Source: UBA9464 sp003445095
GTDB taxonomy: Bacteria; Verrucomicrobiota; Verrucomicrobiia; Limisphaerales; UBA9464
Assembly (NCBI GenBank): GCA_035437945.1
Contig: DAOMZG010000062.1
Location: 1 to 29,157 of the forward strand
DNA length: 29,157 nt
Direction: 5' to 3'
How positions within the stretch are numbered: position 1 is the first letter of the stretch; each line of letters starts with the position of its first letter. This document shows positions 8,711 to 16,559 of this stretch, piece by piece. The notes below the pieces were generated by a model, which saw nothing but the letters and a program-made list of their open reading frames with translations, had not been told where the DNA came from and did no database searches. The translations under genes were made by a program, and so were the position numbers.

Positions 8711-9727
8711 TTATTTGGAGGGCTTTTCGAGGTGGCCGCCGAACTCGTAGCGCATGGCCGAAAGCAGCTTGTCTTGGAAATCCGCTTCGCCCCGAGAACT
8801 GAATCGTTCGTAGAGCGCCGTGGTGAGCACCGGCACCGGCACGCCTTCGTCGATGGCTGCCTTGATCGTCCAACGGCCTTCTCCCGAATCGGACACTCGG
8901 CCGGCAAACTTCGACAGCGCGGGATCCTTGGCCAACGCGTCGGCCGTGAGATCCAGCAACCACGAAGCAATCACACTGCCGCGACGCCAGACCTCAGCGA
9001 TGTCGGGGAGATTCAATTCGTACTGGTATTGCGAAGGGTCGCGCAATGGCGTGGTTTCGGCATCAACCGCATGCGCGCGTTTGCCCACGTTAGCAGCGCG
9101 CAACACCCCCAAGCCTTCGGCGTACGCCGCCATGATTCCGTACTCGATTCCGTTGTGAACCATTTTGACAAAGTGACCGGCGCCGTTGGGCCCGCAGTGG
9201 AGGTAGCCGTCTTCGGCCGTGCTGGTGTTCTGGCCCCGTCCCTCCGTTCGAGGAATGTCGCCGCGACCGGGAGCGAGCGTGGCCAGAAGCGGATCAAGAT
9301 GTTTCACGACTTCGGGTTCGCCGCCGATCATCATGCAATAACCGCGTTCGAGTCCCCACACGCCGCCGCTGGTACCGACATCCACGTAGTGAATTCCCTT
9401 CGTCTTCAGCTCACCCGCGCGGCGCAAATCGTCGACGTAATAGGAATTCCCTCCATCAATCACGATGTCGCCGGAGCTCAACAACGGAACCAAGCTAGCC
9501 AGCGTGGAATCGACAACGGCGGCCGGGACCATCAGCCAAATCGCGCGAGGCGCGCTAAGTTTGCCCACGAATTCGGCCAACGTGGCGGCGCCGGTAGCGC
9601 CCTCACCGGACAGTTCCGCAACGGCCTTGGGTGACATGTCGAAGACCGCGCACGAATGGCCGGCGCGAATGAGGCGCCGGACCATGTTGGCGCCCATCCG
9701 CCCGAGCCCGATCATTCCTAGTTGCAT
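8711..9727 (-). CDS. gnd: 6-phosphogluconate dehydrogenase, decarboxylating, short type
   Basis: This enzyme converts 6-phosphogluconate to ribulose-5-phosphate, CO2 and NAD(P)H. The 338 residues match the short bacterial form (YqeC/Gnd-related, about 300-340) rather than the 470-residue form. Visible are the Rossmann GLGRMG (7-12), DGGNSYY (91-97), the SGG loop (120-122) and the catalytic motif GAGHFVKMVHNGIEYG with K188 and N192. The start at 9727 gives MQLGMIGLGRMG; in-frame ATGs at 9745 and 9784 would add 6 or 19 residues and cannot be excluded, since none has a Shine-Dalgarno. It is the first gene of the gnd-zwf operon. Short Gnd forms are often NAD-preferring; the coenzyme here is inferred, not shown. 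Confidence 0.95.
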   Translation of the reverse strand: MQLGMIGLGRMGANMVRRLIRAGHSCAVFDMSPKAVAELSGEGATGAATLAEFVGKLSAPRAIWLMVPAAVVDSTLASLVPLLSSGDIVIDGGNSYYVDDLRRAGELKTKGIHYVDVGTSGGVWGLERGYCMMIGGEPEVVKHLDPLLATLAPGRGDIPRTEGRGQNTSTAEDGYLHCGPNGAGHFVKMVHNGIEYGIMAAYAEGLGVLRAANVGKRAHAVDAETTPLRDPSQYQYELNLPDIAEVWRRGSVIASWLLDLTADALAKDPALSKFAGRVSDSGEGRWTIKAAIDEGVPVPVLTTALYERFSSRGEADFQDKLLSAMRYEFGGHLEKPSK

Positions 9728-9863
9728 GGGTGAGTTAGTTTTCATGGTGACTGGTGGTGTGGAATTTTGGGAAAGCAAATTCACGGCTCTGGCCGCGAAA
9801 GCCGAGCGTAGAATGAGTGACCAACCGGGAGAAGTTTTATCCAGCTCTTAGCCAGCCTGACTC

Positions 9864-10056
9864 GGTAGGGCTGAGTTCCACCTTGGCCCAAATCAATTCC
9901 ATTAAACTTATTCACGTTCCACCAGGGAACCAGGGAAGCATCTGGAAGCTGAAGGCCAGCCGGTTCTTTTGGCGCCGCGCCTCCCTTGCCCCGCGCTGGC
10001 AACTCCACACCCGAGCTGCGCCCGGGCCGAGGACGGCGCTGCGCGCCATCCTTACC
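9864..10056. repeat. Short element with inverted ends, copy A (REP/MITE-like)
   Basis: The 193-nt stretch starts GGTAGGGCTG and ends CATCCTTACC, so its ends are imperfect inverted repeats. The last 30 nt (about 10026-10056) closely match the end of a second stretch at 18923-19145, with only a few differences around ACGGCGC-GCGCGCCATCC. It fills the gap between gnd and the DUF456 gene. No transposase is present. A reading frame on the minus strand spans it but reads as low-complexity translated repeat. It may be a non-autonomous mobile element or two REP hairpins facing each other. Confidence 0.55.
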
Positions 10057-10116
10057 GATTGAATGGTTCACGGTCGCAAATTGAACAGGTCCACGGTGGA
10101 ACGCGACCTTATCCAA

Positions 10117-10626
10117 CTAAGGTTGACCAAACAGCCGGACCAGTAGGGTGAATACCCACAGGCCGATCATCGCCAAGCTACAACCAATCTTACCGAGAGT
10201 TCCCGCGACGATTCCAATCGCGGCGCCGATTCCTGCTTTGCCGGCCGCTTTCCATTCACGCCCACCGGCCATTTCCGCAGCCGCGGCCCCGACGAGCGGC
10301 AATAAGATCAACCCGAAGGGTGGAAAGATGAAGATGCCCAGGATGGCACCGACGCCGGCTCCCACCATGCCTCGCCAGGTCGCACCAAGCCGCCGCGCGC
10401 CGTAAGTGGTGGCCAAAAAATCCAGCAACATCGAAAGCGCCGCGAGCAATCCAATTCCCACGATCGCCATCCAATGGGGCGCGCGATCGCCGAACCAAAG
10501 CTTGTGACCCAGCGCCGCCAGAAAAATCAGCGGCGTGCCGGGCAATCCAGGTAGAGCCGCGCCCGCGACACCCACGATCATCACGAGCAGCGTGAGGACA
10601 AACCCAACGATCTCGGATGCGGTCAC
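10117..10626 (-). CDS. DUF456 family membrane protein
   Basis: This integral membrane protein of 169 residues has unknown role. Hydrophobic segments lie near 6-40, 50-70, 85-118 and 130-165, rich in glycine, with the family-typical opening GAALPGLPGTPLIFL and the repeat-like segment GAGVGAILGIFIFPPFG. The start is GTG at 10624-10626, which overlaps the stop of the upstream 93-aa gene (GTGA), so translation is probably coupled. It is the last gene of the ispF operon. DUF456 proteins have no agreed function, and the neighbours give no firm clue. Confidence 0.88.
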   Translation of the reverse strand: MTASEIVGFVLTLLVMIVGVAGAALPGLPGTPLIFLAALGHKLWFGDRAPHWMAIVGIGLLAALSMLLDFLATTYGARRLGATWRGMVGAGVGAILGIFIFPPFGLILLPLVGAAAAEMAGGREWKAAGKAGIGAAIGIVAGTLGKIGCSLAMIGLWVFTLLVRLFGQP

Positions 10627-10904
10627 AGGCGATGCTCCGGATATCGGTCGCGAATCATTTGTCGGAGTTGGGCCACTTGGTCCGGCGGAATTAGGTCCCG
10701 ATTAGCCCGCCGTTCGACCGCTTCGAGAAGGTCGAGCCAGTCGGATAACGGCGGTTCTTTGAGCGGCTCCCATTCGATATCGCGCCCGCGCCGTTTGGGG
10801 CGTTCGAAAAACAGCCACTTCCCTCCGAAATGTCGCGCCACAACGTGCCGCTTCACTCCGTCCTCTCCCGGAGTGGTCCAACCGATCTCTGCTTTGTCAC
10901 CCAT
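10623..10904 (-). CDS. Conserved 93-aa protein of unknown function
   Basis: This small soluble protein is not recognised at family level. The first half is basic and aromatic (HVVARHFGGKWLFFERPKRR) and looks like a short beta hairpin. The second half (SDWLDLLEAVERRANRDL...QMIRDRYPEHRL) looks helical and charged. It starts with ATG 20 nt after ispF and its stop overlaps the DUF456 start by 4 nt, so it is a true operon gene and not a shadow. There is no signal peptide or membrane segment. I vaguely associate similar sequences with Verrucomicrobia genomes, without a function. Confidence 0.75.
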   Translation of the reverse strand: MGDKAEIGWTTPGEDGVKRHVVARHFGGKWLFFERPKRRGRDIEWEPLKEPPLSDWLDLLEAVERRANRDLIPPDQVAQLRQMIRDRYPEHRL

Positions 10905-10924
10905 ATCGAAATAGACGGCCTATC

Positions 10925-11404
10925 CTACTCCGGAAGATCGACCGCGGCGACCGCCATCGCCGCGATGCCTTCCTCTCGGCCGACGAACCCAAGCTTCTCG
11001 TTGGTCGTTGCCTTCACCCCAACTTTGCTTACCGGCAAAGCGAGCGCGGCGGCCAAGTTCGCTTTCATGGCGGCCAGGTGGGGAAATATTTTGGGGCGCT
11101 CCGCCGCGAGGCTCGCATCCACGTTAACGATTCGACCACCGCGCTGCTTGACTCTTCGGGCGGCCTCTTCGAGGAAGATTCGGCTCGGTGCGTCCTTCCA
11201 GGTTGGATCCGTATTCGGAAACAAGTGCCCGATATCCACCTCACCCACGGCTCCGAGAATCGCATCGGTGATCGCGTGGATCAGCACATCGGCATCGGAG
11301 TGGCCTTCGAGTCCACGCGCATGGGGAATCTCCACGCCGCCCAACACAAGCCGGCGACCCTCCACCAATGGGTGAACATCGTATCCGATTCCAACGTGAA
11401 CCAT
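10925..11404 (-). CDS. ispF: 2-C-methyl-D-erythritol 2,4-cyclodiphosphate synthase
   Basis: IspF closes CDP-methylerythritol phosphate to the cyclodiphosphate and CMP in the cytoplasmic non-mevalonate isoprenoid route; the family works as a trimer with one zinc per site. At 159 residues it is full length. Zinc ligands D9 and H11 are in GYDVHP and H43 in LIHAITDA, with GHSDADV at 34-40 and ATTNEKLGF at 132-140. It heads an operon with the 93-aa and DUF456 genes and is divergent from trpD across a 256-nt gap that holds a REP pair. No ispD is next to it, although ispD-ispF neighbours are common elsewhere. Confidence 0.97.
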   Translation of the reverse strand: MVHVGIGYDVHPLVEGRRLVLGGVEIPHARGLEGHSDADVLIHAITDAILGAVGEVDIGHLFPNTDPTWKDAPSRIFLEEAARRVKQRGGRIVNVDASLAAERPKIFPHLAAMKANLAAALALPVSKVGVKATTNEKLGFVGREEGIAAMAVAAVDLPE

Positions 11405-11458
11405 GCGCGGAGGCTAAGGGTGAGAAAGGCTACGTTCAACGCATGAACCGAGGCCACA

Positions 11459-11594
11459 TTTTGGAGTGCGGTCGCGGAGTCGTCGAAGCTACCGCTTTGG
11501 TATGCCGGACCGCCGTCGAACAAACTGTGCTGCGGTCGCCTATTACGCGTCGTTCCAAAGCGGCAGCTCCGCGAAGCCTTCGCCGCCGCAGTCC
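11459..11594. repeat. Head-to-head REP pair (REPIN-like) between ispF and trpD
   Basis: Two related sequences of about 40 nt face each other. The left copy (11463-11500) reads GGAGTGCGG at one end and ACCGCTTTGG at the other. The reverse complement of the right copy (11555-11594) reads GGACTGCGG and GCCGCTTTGG at the same places and matches in between with a few changes and a 2-nt length difference. Each copy can fold on itself (GCGGT/ACCGC; GCGGC/GCCGC), and the two can also pair with each other across 54 nt. This is the layout of a REP doublet. I recall similar hairpins scattered in Verrucomicrobia genomes, which is memory only. Confidence 0.65.
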
Positions 11595-11660
11595 ATCGAC
11601 GCACACCGCGCTGCGAATCTGAATTCCTCTCCTCGGTTTCCCAGGTCAAGCTCCTCTCAC

Positions 11661-12707
11661 ATGCTCGCTGAACTGATCGCCCATGTGTCCACGCCAGCCG
11701 CCCTCGACTCCAATCAGGTGGCCACCGCCGTTCGGGCACTAGTCGATCCAGGCGTTCCGGCCGAAGCCAAAGCAGAATTCCTGACCGCGTTGGCCAAAAA
11801 AGGAGAAACACCGGACGAAATCGCCGCCTTCGCTCGGGAACTGCGCGCTCTGTCCGAGCCCGTGCCGCTGGCGGATTCGCTTCGGTCGGGTGTCATTCTG
11901 GACGTTTGCGGTACCGGCGGCGACCGACTCAACACGTTCAACATTTCCACGACGGTCGCGTTGGTCTGTGCCGCCGCGGGCTGTGTCGTCGCCAAGCACG
12001 GCAACCGGGCCATTACCTCGCAGGCTGGCAGCGCGGATGTTCTCCAGGCACTCGGTGTACCCATCGATCAAACCCCCGCGCAGGTAGCCGATTCGCTGGC
12101 GCGGCACGGATTCGCCTTCCTGTTCGCGCCCAACTTTCACCCGGCCTTCAAGCACATCGCGCCCGCTCGCAAATTGTGCGCCGAGCGTGGTCAACGGACT
12201 CTGTTCAACTTCATGGGCCCGCTGCTGAACCCGGCGCGTCCGACGGCGCAATTGGTCGGGGTGTCGCGTCCCGCGGTTTGCGAACCGATCGCCCGAACGT
12301 TGCAAATGTTAGGGCTCCACCGCGCCATGGTCGTGTGCGGCGAAGTGACCACAGAAGGGGCACCCGCCTATCTCGATGAGCTCAGCACCTTGGGCGAGAA
12401 TACGGTGGCTGAGTTTTATCAAGAACGCGCCTTCCACACTTCCCATTGGTCACCCACGAACCTGCCTCTGCAGGGGGCTACGTTGGCCGACTTGGCCGGC
12501 GGTGACGCCGCGACCAACGCACGAATCATCGAGCATCTTCTCACCGGAAAGGAACGCGGCCCCAAGCGGGACGCCGTGTTGCTGAACGCTGCGGCAGCCC
12601 TTCAAGTCTCCGGCCGAGCACGCAGTATCATTGAAGGATGGGAAATTGCGGCCGGGGTATTGGACTCAGGCAACACCAACGCCAAGCTGAACGCTCTTCG
12701 TCGCTGA
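11661..12707 (+). CDS. trpD: Anthranilate phosphoribosyltransferase
   Basis: TrpD joins anthranilate to PRPP, the second step of tryptophan synthesis, in the cytoplasm. The 348 residues show the PRPP-binding GTGGD (84-88), NIST (94-97), KHGNR (112-116) and GSADVLQALG (123-132), all intact. The ATG at 11661 is chosen because LAELI and the helical N-terminal domain begin there; upstream, the same open frame runs through the REP pair and is not protein-like. No other trp gene is adjacent, so the pathway is dispersed here. trpS lies 9.5 kb away. Confidence 0.97.
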   Translation: MLAELIAHVSTPAALDSNQVATAVRALVDPGVPAEAKAEFLTALAKKGETPDEIAAFARELRALSEPVPLADSLRSGVILDVCGTGGDRLNTFNISTTVALVCAAAGCVVAKHGNRAITSQAGSADVLQALGVPIDQTPAQVADSLARHGFAFLFAPNFHPAFKHIAPARKLCAERGQRTLFNFMGPLLNPARPTAQLVGVSRPAVCEPIARTLQMLGLHRAMVVCGEVTTEGAPAYLDELSTLGENTVAEFYQERAFHTSHWSPTNLPLQGATLADLAGGDAATNARIIEHLLTGKERGPKRDAVLLNAAAALQVSGRARSIIEGWEIAAGVLDSGNTNAKLNALRR

Positions 12708-13038
12708 GCCGTATCCGGCTTCTCCCGCCATCGGCGATCGCAACGTCGGAGTTTTGGTTAAATTCCCTTGGGCAACCTTTGGCTGCACCTGCAACAAAAG
12801 GTTGCGCTCTGCCGGAGCTGCCTCCCCCCGATGCTCCGTGATTGGCGGATCTCCTGACCAGCCAGTCGGGTTTCGCGTCGCGGATGGCACCCTTCTCTTT
12901 CGCATACTATCGCACCCAGCCCGCACTTGCGCCATTCGCCCCAAGCGACCCATAGTCTCGCTCGATTCGTTCAGGGCGCGGTGGATCCGCCGGTTGGCGA
13001 CCCCGCGCCTTGTCGTTTGAACGCACCTATCCGGTCCC
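12708..13038. other. Intergenic region trpD-proS with two hairpins
   Basis: No gene is supported in these 331 nt. A perfect 9-bp stem GCAACCTTT/AAAGGTTGC with a 16-nt loop lies at 12772-12805, 65 nt after trpD. A 7-bp stem GGCGCGG/CCGCGCC lies at 12975-13009, 30 nt before proS. Neither is followed by a T-run. They could be terminator-like, a leader structure, or decayed repeats. Open frames across the region on both strands have Arg/Pro/Ser-rich content with no recognisable family. Confidence 0.35.
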
Positions 13039-14939
13039 ATGCGCTGGTCTCAAAGTTTTGTGCCTACCCTGAAGGAAGTTCCTTCGGACGCCGAAATCGT
13101 TTCCCACCAACTCCTCCTTCGTGCCGGCCTCATGCGCAAGCTGACGAGTGGCCTATATACGTTGCTACCGCTCGGATTGCGTGTCTTCCGCAAAATCGAG
13201 AACATTGTTCGCGAGGAGATGAATCGCGCCGGCGGGCTGGAAGTGCTGATGCCAGCGCTTCAACCGCCCGAGATCTGGCAAGCATCGGGGCGCTACGAAA
13301 CGGCACGGGACGTTCTGTTCAAACTCAAAGACAGCGCCGGTCGCGAATGGGTGCTCAGTCCAACCGCCGAGGAAGTGATCACGACGATCGCATCCGCAGA
13401 GATCAATTCCTACCGCCAGCTCCCCGCCATTTTCTATCAGATCGGCGTGAAGTTTCGGGATGAAATTCGTCCCCGCTTCGGCCTGATGCGCGCGAAGGAA
13501 TTTTACATGAAGGACGGCTACTCCTTCGACGTTTCCGACGACGGCGCGATGATGAGCTATCGGAAAATGTACGACGCCTATTCCCGCATCTTCGCGCGCT
13601 GCGGCCTGCAGGCATTTCCCGTGGAGGCCGACACCGGCGTCATCGGGGGCAATCATTCCCATGAATTCATGGTGCCGGCGGAAACGGGCGAAAATGACGT
13701 CGTGTATTGCGAATCGGGCAAGTACGCGGCGAACATTGAAAAGGCGACGAGCGCGGGCTCGGTGATTCCCACACCGACCTCGCAGACTGGAGCCGCTCCC
13801 GAGAAGTTCCCCACACCTGGAGTCGTGACGATCGAGGCCCTAACCGCGGCGCCGTACTCGGTTCCGGCTCACGCGCAGATTAAAACTCTCGTTTATTGGG
13901 CCGATTCAAAACCAATTCTGATCCTTGTGCGTGGCGACGATCAATTGAACGAAGCCAAGCTCATGGCTCGAACAGGTGCCACTCAGGCGCGACCGGCCAC
14001 CGTCGAAGAATGTGTGGCCACACTGGGAGCCCGGCCTGGTTCGCTGGGTGCCGTGGTCAACGTACCGGCCGGTATTCGCGTATTGGCAGATGACCAACTG
14101 CGCGGCGCCAAAGGGATGACCACCGGTGCCAACGAAGACGGCTTCCATCTCCGCCACGTGGAGCTCGAACGCGATATCAAGGTCTCTGACTGGGTTGATG
14201 TCCGTACGGTGCGCGCCGGAGAAACGTGCGTTCAAAGCGGGCAGCCGTTGAAAATCCGGCGAGCGATTGAGGTCGGCCATGTCTTCAAGCTGGGGACCAA
14301 GTACAGCGAACCGTTGAACGCCACCTTCCTCGGGGAAGATGGCCAACGACGTCCTTGCGTCATGGGCTGCTACGGGATTGGGATTACCCGCACGCTTCAA
14401 GCCATCGTCGAGCAAGGCAATGATAAGGACGGCATCGTCTGGCCCGTGAGTGTCGCACCTTTCGAGGTTTGCCTCACACCTCTGAACGTCACGGAAGGCT
14501 CCGCCACGCGGACCCTGGCCGAAACGATGTACTCCGAACTCACGGCCGCCGGAATCGAAGTCATCCTCGACGACCGCGATGAACGTCCCGGGGTTAAATT
14601 CAAGGACAGCGAACTCGTCGGATTTCCTCTGCGGATCAACGTCGGTGAAAAGTCTTTGGCGCAAGGCCAAGTCGAGCTGAAACGCCGCGGNNNNNNNNNN
14701 NNNNNNNNNNNNNNNNNNNNNNNNNNNNNNNNNNNNNNNNNNNNNNNNNNNNNNNNNNNNNNNNNNNNNNNNNNNNNNNNNNNNNNNNNNTCAACGTCGG
14801 TGAAAAGTCTTTGGCGCAAGGCCAAGTCGAGCTGAAACGCCGCGGGGGCGAGCTCAATCGCGTCAAAGTTGAGGCGGCCGTGAGCGAGGCCGTCGCCTGG
14901 ATCCAATCCGAACGGGAGCGGTTGCGCGGGACCCCGTAG
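13039..14939 (+). CDS. proS: Prolyl-tRNA synthetase, bacterial type with editing domain, interrupted only by an assembly gap
   Basis: ProS charges tRNA-Pro and clears mischarged Ala. Class II motif 1 lies in the N-terminal part, motif 2 in RDEIRPRFGLMRAKEFYMKD and motif 3 in GCYGIGITRTLQAI. The editing (INS/YbaK-like) domain occupies roughly residues 225-395, with the anticodon-binding domain after it. The run of 100 N at 14691-14790 breaks the frame. However, the 55 nt before the gap (14636-14690) are repeated exactly after it (14791-14845). Removing one copy plus the Ns (155 nt) restores one frame of 581 residues ending at TAG 14937-14939, normal for this type (E. coli about 572). The gene is therefore probably intact. 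The ATG at 13039 fits the family start MRWSQSFVPTLKE. Confidence 0.93.
14691..14790. other. Assembly gap of 100 N inside proS
   Basis: Exactly 100 undetermined bases are flanked by identical 55-nt copies (14636-14690 and 14791-14845). This is what a scaffolder leaves when two contig ends overlap but were not merged. It is not a biological feature, and the true length of the gap is probably minus 55. Confidence 0.95.
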
Positions 14940-14968
14940 GTCGCGGAGAGGAGGACGCGCTGACCTCC
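14938..14968 (+). repeat. REP-like hairpin overlapping the proS stop
   Basis: AGGTC at 14938-14942 pairs with GACCT at 14962-14966, and an alternative stem GGAGG/CCTCC uses 14950-14954 and 14964-14968. The GC-rich fold begins at the last bases of proS and could act as a transcript end or be a single REP unit. There is no T-run. The remaining sequence to 15186 holds no supported gene. Confidence 0.3.
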
Positions 14969-15186
14969 GTTATGCAGGTGGAGGCCAACTCACGATTGAT
15001 TGTGGGTACCCGCCGCCGGAAGAAGGCGCCATCTCTTCGCAGGGTACAACACGAGGCGCGTCGTGATTCTTGAGCGCGCGGGAGAAGGTAGATGGCGCGT
15101 CCTGCCGTCCGCGACTACTGCGGGTGTTTCGACTTTAGAAGCACGACCAGAAATTGTTCTGAAACCCGGCGACGAGTTTGTGGGTC

Positions 15187-15939
15187 ATGACCACCGGAAG
15201 CGCAATTGCTCCAAGGGCGACTGCACCACTTCCAAACTCTATGAACGGATTTTGCTGGTGCCAACGGTTGGCGAGCCTCGCCGCCTCGTTAGCAGTTGCA
15301 GCCGGTGTCGGCTACCGGTGGCGTGACCTCCAAGAAAAGTCTGCCACGGCTTTGGGTGTCGCTGAAATCGCGCCGCTCGAATCGTTTGTCGGAATCCAAT
15401 CTTTTTCCGAAATCCAGAATACTCGAGCTGAGCTCCAAGGGCTGGCTCAGCGTTTTCGGACCGAAGCCCGAATGAAGTATCTGGCCTCCCTCTCTACCTC
15501 GCTCTCCCAATCCACAAGCGCAGTCGAGCGGCAGTCCATCGTGCGCGATCTTGAACGCGGGATCGAAGAATTCAAAGACACGCCGGAGGAGTTGGTTTTG
15601 ATCGAGGATCTCCTTCTTCAATTGCGTTCCGGCGGCCAGGCGAATCGTTGGTTGGACGTCTATCTGGAAGTGCTTTACCGGCGCCCTACGGAAGATCTGG
15701 TGGCCAGTCAGTTCGTGACCGCGCGCCAAATGGCGCAAGCGACGGACCGAGAGTCCGAGGTCGCCACGGGTTTCCAGCATCTGCTGGGCATTCCCCTCGA
15801 TTTCCCTGCCAAGCGTCTCCTCAAGGAGCAGGAATCGCGCGCGATGGCACTCGATCAACCCCGTGAAGTTTCAGGTTCGATGCTCTTTTCTGCGGCAATC
15901 TCAGCCGAAGCTCATCGGAATCCTACCCATCCTGATTGA
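15187..15939 (+). CDS. Unknown single-pass membrane protein, coupled to a signal peptidase
   Basis: This protein of about 250 residues is not recognised. Near the N-terminus is one hydrophobic segment (RLASLAASLAVAAGVGYRW, about 28-46), followed by a mostly helical, charged, probably extracytoplasmic part with no cysteine pairs or repeats. ATG at 15187 is taken; ATG at 15241 would begin the protein just before the membrane segment and is nearly as likely, and neither has a Shine-Dalgarno. The stop (TGA 15937-15939) overlaps the TTG start of the signal peptidase gene, so the two are translationally coupled. That suggests, but does not show, a joint role at the membrane. Confidence 0.65.
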   Translation: MTTGSAIAPRATAPLPNSMNGFCWCQRLASLAASLAVAAGVGYRWRDLQEKSATALGVAEIAPLESFVGIQSFSEIQNTRAELQGLAQRFRTEARMKYLASLSTSLSQSTSAVERQSIVRDLERGIEEFKDTPEELVLIEDLLLQLRSGGQANRWLDVYLEVLYRRPTEDLVASQFVTARQMAQATDRESEVATGFQHLLGIPLDFPAKRLLKEQESRAMALDQPREVSGSMLFSAAISAEAHRNPTHPD

Positions 15940-16454
15940 AGCAGCTTGGATCAATCCTTCGACCCTCCTCGATTACGCTCGCCGGGCCAATCCGTTGGAA
16001 CCGGTGGCTGATCGTCGGGCTGGCAGCCGTCTTTATCGCGGCGCTTTTCTCAATCCGCTATCGGCTCGTCTGGGTCGTGGGCAACAGCATGCGACCGTCG
16101 CTGCGCACAGGAGACCTCGTGGTCGTGGACAAGTTCGCCTATCGCCACCAATCGCCGTCCCGGGGCGACCTGGTGGTCGCCCGGTATCGGGGGGAGCTGC
16201 TGGTCAAGCGGGTAATGGGCCTGCCGGGAGAACGCATCGAAGTGCGTCACGGTCTCGTAGAAATCGACGGCGTACGACCGGTCGCGAACTTCGAGGTGGA
16301 ACCGGGGTGGCTTGATATCGCGCCAGGAATTTTGATGAACGACCGTTATGCGATTCTGGGGGACAATCGCAGTATCGATGCTTCCTCATTCATCCATGCC
16401 GTCGTTTCCTCGTCGCAAATTGTAGGCAAAGTCGCGTGGGCGGTGAAGTGGTGA
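15936..16454 (+). CDS. lepB: Signal peptidase I (S26 family), copy 1
   Basis: This membrane serine protease removes Sec/Tat signal peptides at the outer face of the inner membrane. The 172 residues hold one membrane segment (about 24-39), the nucleophile Ser51 in GNSMRPS, the general base Lys91 in LVKRVMGLPGE, and the last family box LGDNRSIDAS (141-150). The start is TTG at 15936, in the overlap TTGA with the stop of the preceding gene; there is no usable ATG before the catalytic serine. It is smaller than E. coli LepB and of the one-anchor Gram-positive/SipS shape. A second S26 protease lies at 23021-23551. Confidence 0.9.
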   Translation: MKQLGSILRPSSITLAGPIRWNRWLIVGLAAVFIAALFSIRYRLVWVVGNSMRPSLRTGDLVVVDKFAYRHQSPSRGDLVVARYRGELLVKRVMGLPGERIEVRHGLVEIDGVRPVANFEVEPGWLDIAPGILMNDRYAILGDNRSIDASSFIHAVVSSSQIVGKVAWAVKW

Positions 16455-16559
16455 CGACACGAGAATCGCCAGTGCACCGCTCAACAATTCCTCGCCTCCG
16501 CTCCCAGACCTGAGCCTATCGAGGCGTGCGTGCCGTCCCGATCCTACTTAGTTTCGCGA

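Noticed and set aside
8687..9634. Long plus-strand frame of 315 codons opposite gnd
   Set aside because: It is antisense to a clear gnd gene, has Arg/His/Ala-rich composition and no family features; GC-rich coding DNA often yields such frames.
9781..10116. 111-codon minus-strand frame between gnd and DUF456
   Set aside because: It spans repeat element A and reads as translated repeat, not as a protein family.
12666..13040. Open frames on both strands between trpD and proS
   Set aside because: Low-complexity Arg/Ser/Pro content, overlap with hairpins and the trpD end, no family likeness.
14636..14845. Direct repeat as a target-site duplication of a mobile element hidden in the N gap
   Set aside because: A 55-nt target duplication would be exceptional, the gap is the scaffolder's default 100 N, and merging the copies restores proS exactly.
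15000..15326. 108-codon plus-strand frame before the membrane-protein gene
   Set aside because: It overlaps that gene in another frame and ends in Arg/Cys/Ser-rich noise; no domain recognised.
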